7,647 nucleotides of DNA. Source: Bacteroidota bacterium (lineage in GTDB: Bacteria > Bacteroidota > Ignavibacteria > UBA10030). Below, in pieces: positions 6,085 through 7,647 of this stretch; the first letter of the stretch is position 1; each line of letters opens with the position of its first letter. Under the pieces are notes generated by a model. The model was not told the DNA's origin. It ran no database searches and worked only from the letters and a program-made list of their open reading frames with translations. The position numbers and the translations under genes are program-made. Location: NCBI GenBank assembly GCA_003519375.1, contig DOWV01000129.1:558-8204 (forward strand). Reading direction: 5' to 3'.

Positions 6085-6735
6085 CTAAGGTTCCTCTTCA
6101 TCGCGGTAGGAAACGGGAATGCTCTTGGCGCGCGCGACAAATTCCCGCAACAAGTCGTGGTCCTTTTTCCCGGGTTTCGACTCGATCCCGGTATTCACAT
6201 CGACTCCATACGGCCTGACGAAACGAATTGCATCTTCAACGTTCTCCGGAGTCAATCCCCCCGAGAGCATGATGCGGCCGTATTCCTTAGCTCGGATTGC
6301 TACGTTCCAATCGAAGCCTATCCCTCCCGTCCTTCCGAAACTCTTCTGATGAGCATCGAGCAGAAATGCGTCGACGATGTAGTTCTTCATCACCTCGACA
6401 TCGAACCCCGGACCGACGCGAAACGCCTTTATCACACTCGTGTCGAAGTTGACAAGATCATCAGGCCCCTCATCACCGAATAGCTGCACCGCACTGAGAT
6501 TGACGTGATGCACGATGTCAAGCACGAATTTCCTCTCAGCATGGTCGAATACGCCGATCTTGGAAATGTGCTCAGGGAGGGCGCTGACGATATCAGCTGC
6601 GCGTTTGTGGGATATGAACCGGGGGCTTTCTTCGAAGAAATCAAATCCAACCGCATCGGCCCCACAGCGAACCGCCTGAAGGGCGTCTTCAAGATTGGTG
6701 ATCCCGCAAATCTTGACAAAGAGATCCTGCTTCAT
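6085..6735 (-). CDS. trpF: Phosphoribosylanthranilate isomerase TrpF
   Basis: TrpF isomerises N-(5-phosphoribosyl)anthranilate to the carboxyphenylamino-deoxyribulose phosphate in tryptophan synthesis, using a TIM-barrel fold in the cytosol. The 216 residues are a normal length. Visible motifs are VKICGIT at 7-13 with predicted catalytic Cys10, ESPRF at 36-40, LLDA with predicted catalytic Asp127, RTGGIGFDW at 135-143, LSGGLTPENV at 157-166, and GVDVNTGIESKPGKKD at 177-192. The ATG at 6735-6733 places KICGIT at its usual distance from the N-terminus, though the ribosome site is weak. Several usual motif residues differ: QLFGDE instead of QLHGDE, NTGIE where SSGVE is common, and an apparent extra residue in the GGTGxxFDW loop. 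The catalytic pair is present, so activity is likely. No other trp gene is in view; its left neighbour converges on it and a CBS-domain gene lies 84 bp upstream. Confidence 0.93.
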   Translation of the reverse strand: MKQDLFVKICGITNLEDALQAVRCGADAVGFDFFEESPRFISHKRAADIVSALPEHISKIGVFDHAERKFVLDIVHHVNLSAVQLFGDEGPDDLVNFDTSVIKAFRVGPGFDVEVMKNYIVDAFLLDAHQKSFGRTGGIGFDWNVAIRAKEYGRIMLSGGLTPENVEDAIRFVRPYGVDVNTGIESKPGKKDHDLLREFVARAKSIPVSYRDEEEP

Positions 6736-6819
6736 GAAGATTCCGATGTGCTTTGGTCTCTTGCGAGATTCCTGCCCCTGAGATCGTTCTTTCCCAACCA
6801 GTGCCCGCAGGTTTCGGCG
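6736..6819. other. 84-bp spacer between the CBS-domain gene and trpF
   Basis: This gap separates the stop codon of the HlyC/CorC-family gene (6822-6820) from the trpF start (6735). I see no clear intrinsic terminator, no convincing -35/-10 pair on the minus strand and no trp-leader-like peptide with consecutive Trp codons. Cotranscription of trpF with the upstream gene is therefore possible, but not shown by the sequence. Confidence 0.4.
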
Positions 6820-7647
6820 CTACTCGCCAGTCGGCAGTGGCTTGGGCGTGCGGATTACGCGCACCTGCTTGATGCGCCGGGCAGTCTTGGAGAGAATGGT
6901 AAACTGAAGCTCGTTGTGAGGAATGGTTTCCCCGATTTCCGGAAGCCTGCCCAGGATCTTTTGAATGAACCCCGCGAGAGTCTCATATTCGGGAGCTTCA
7001 GGCACTTCGGCGGCGTACTGGGAATTGAATTCGCTGACGCTGATCCTGGCATCGACCACAGCCGACCCATCGCGCAACGGTTCCGCCACCTTGCTCACCT
7101 CGTCATACTCATCATGGATTTCCCCCACAATTTCCTCCATGATGTCTTCTATCGTGATAATCCCCTCCGTGCCGCCATATTCATCAGTGACAATAGCGAT
7201 ATGCGCCTTCTTGAGCTGAAATTCGCGCAGAAGCTGGCTGATTTTCTTTGATTCAGGCACGAAGTAGGCCGGCCGGATAATATCCTGCAGCAGAATCAAA
7301 TCACGATGCTCAAGAAGGCTCAAGAGATCTTTGCTGTAAATAATCCCAATAATGTTGTCAATGGACTCGCGGTATACCGGGAGTCTAGAATATCCTTCGT
7401 CGATTACTTTTCGAACCAGGACCTCGCGCGGCATTTCGATATTCAACGCCACGACGTCGGGCCGGGGAACCATAATCTCTTTTACCGTCGTATCGGTAAA
7501 TTCGAGAATACTCTTGATGAGCTCATGCTCGGTCTTGTTGATCGCACCGCTGATCGTGCTTGCCTCAAGGACCTGCTTCAACTCTTCCTCGGAGAGACTG
7601 GCTTTAAGGAGCCCGAATTTGACCAGGACATCTTTAAGCAGCATATT
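6820..7647 (-). CDS. HlyC/CorC-family CBS-domain protein (hemolysin/GldE-like), N-terminus cut by window edge
   Basis: Members of this family are membrane proteins with an N-terminal DUF21 (CNNM) transmembrane domain, a CBS pair and a C-terminal CorC_HlyC domain; some have been linked to magnesium or cobalt export, and a Bacteroidota member (GldE) to gliding. Only 275 cytosolic residues are visible. The frame is open at the right edge. A methionine at 7644 is in frame, but the text around it (MLLKDVLVKFGLLKA) matches the end of a DUF21 domain, so it is probably internal. Counting from that Met: LSEEELKQVLE at 17-27, CBS1 about 57-113 (EIMVPRPDVVAL, YSRLPVYRE), CBS2 about 121-180 with TDEYGGTEGIITIEDIMEEI at 153-172, and the CorC_HlyC domain about 190-268 (VDARISVSEFN, YETLAGFI). 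The stop is TAG at 6822-6820. Whether it is CorC-like or GldE-like cannot be decided without the missing half and its neighbours. Confidence 0.9.
   Translation of the reverse strand, partial: NMLLKDVLVKFGLLKASLSEEELKQVLEASTISGAINKTEHELIKSILEFTDTTVKEIMVPRPDVVALNIEMPREVLVRKVIDEGYSRLPVYRESIDNIIGIIYSKDLLSLLEHRDLILLQDIIRPAYFVPESKKISQLLREFQLKKAHIAIVTDEYGGTEGIITIEDIMEEIVGEIHDEYDEVSKVAEPLRDGSAVVDARISVSEFNSQYAAEVPEAPEYETLAGFIQKILGRLPEIGETIPHNELQFTILSKTARRIKQVRVIRTPKPLPTGE

Noticed and set aside
6505..7251. Open frame of 248 codons on the plus strand
   Set aside because: It runs antisense across the trpF start, the spacer and the CBS-domain gene, both of which are clearly coding on the minus strand; no domain is visible in it.
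1..7647. Search for tRNA genes, CRISPR repeats, transposase genes, terminal inverted repeats, or defence and toxin-antitoxin modules
   Set aside because: Coding genes of known families fill nearly the whole window and no repeat array, tRNA-like fold or mobile-element gene was seen by reading both strands.

Overview
The window is a compact piece of bacterial chromosome with seven protein genes, two of them cut by the window edges. I see no RNA gene, insertion sequence, prophage or CRISPR array. All seven genes belong to recognisable families. GC content is moderate, by eye a little over 50%. The host cannot be named with confidence. A -10 element fitting TAnnTTTG and the general look of the proteins are compatible with the Bacteroidota/Chlorobiota/Ignavibacteria group, but this is a weak inference.

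Region 1 (1-3205, minus strand) is a tight three-gene run read right to left: a GT4 glycosyltransferase, then nadD (NAD biosynthesis), then glgB (glycogen branching enzyme, cut at the left edge). The glycosyltransferase and nadD overlap by 16 bp, and nadD and glgB are 18 bp apart, so one transcript is likely.

Region 2 (3206-3340) is the divergent control region. Two sigma-70-like promoters stand back to back, each with a 17-bp spacer and with only 9 bp between their -35 boxes. A small hairpin lies at the start of the leftward transcript.

Region 3 (3341-6038, plus strand) holds a Wzx-type polysaccharide flippase and, 13 bp downstream, a second GT4 glycosyltransferase with a matching domain plan to the first. 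A hairpin with a T-run follows. The two glycosyltransferases and the flippase probably take part in building and exporting a surface or secreted glycan. No polymerase, initiating transferase or sugar-nucleotide genes are visible, so this is either a fragment of a larger locus or an isolated mini-cluster.

Region 4 (6085-7647, minus strand) holds trpF (tryptophan synthesis), with departures from the usual family motifs, and the cytosolic part of a HlyC/CorC-type CBS-domain protein whose membrane domain lies beyond the right edge.

I found no convincing novel multi-gene system. The points most worth checking are the back-to-back promoters, the linkage of housekeeping genes to glycan genes, and the atypical TrpF motifs.
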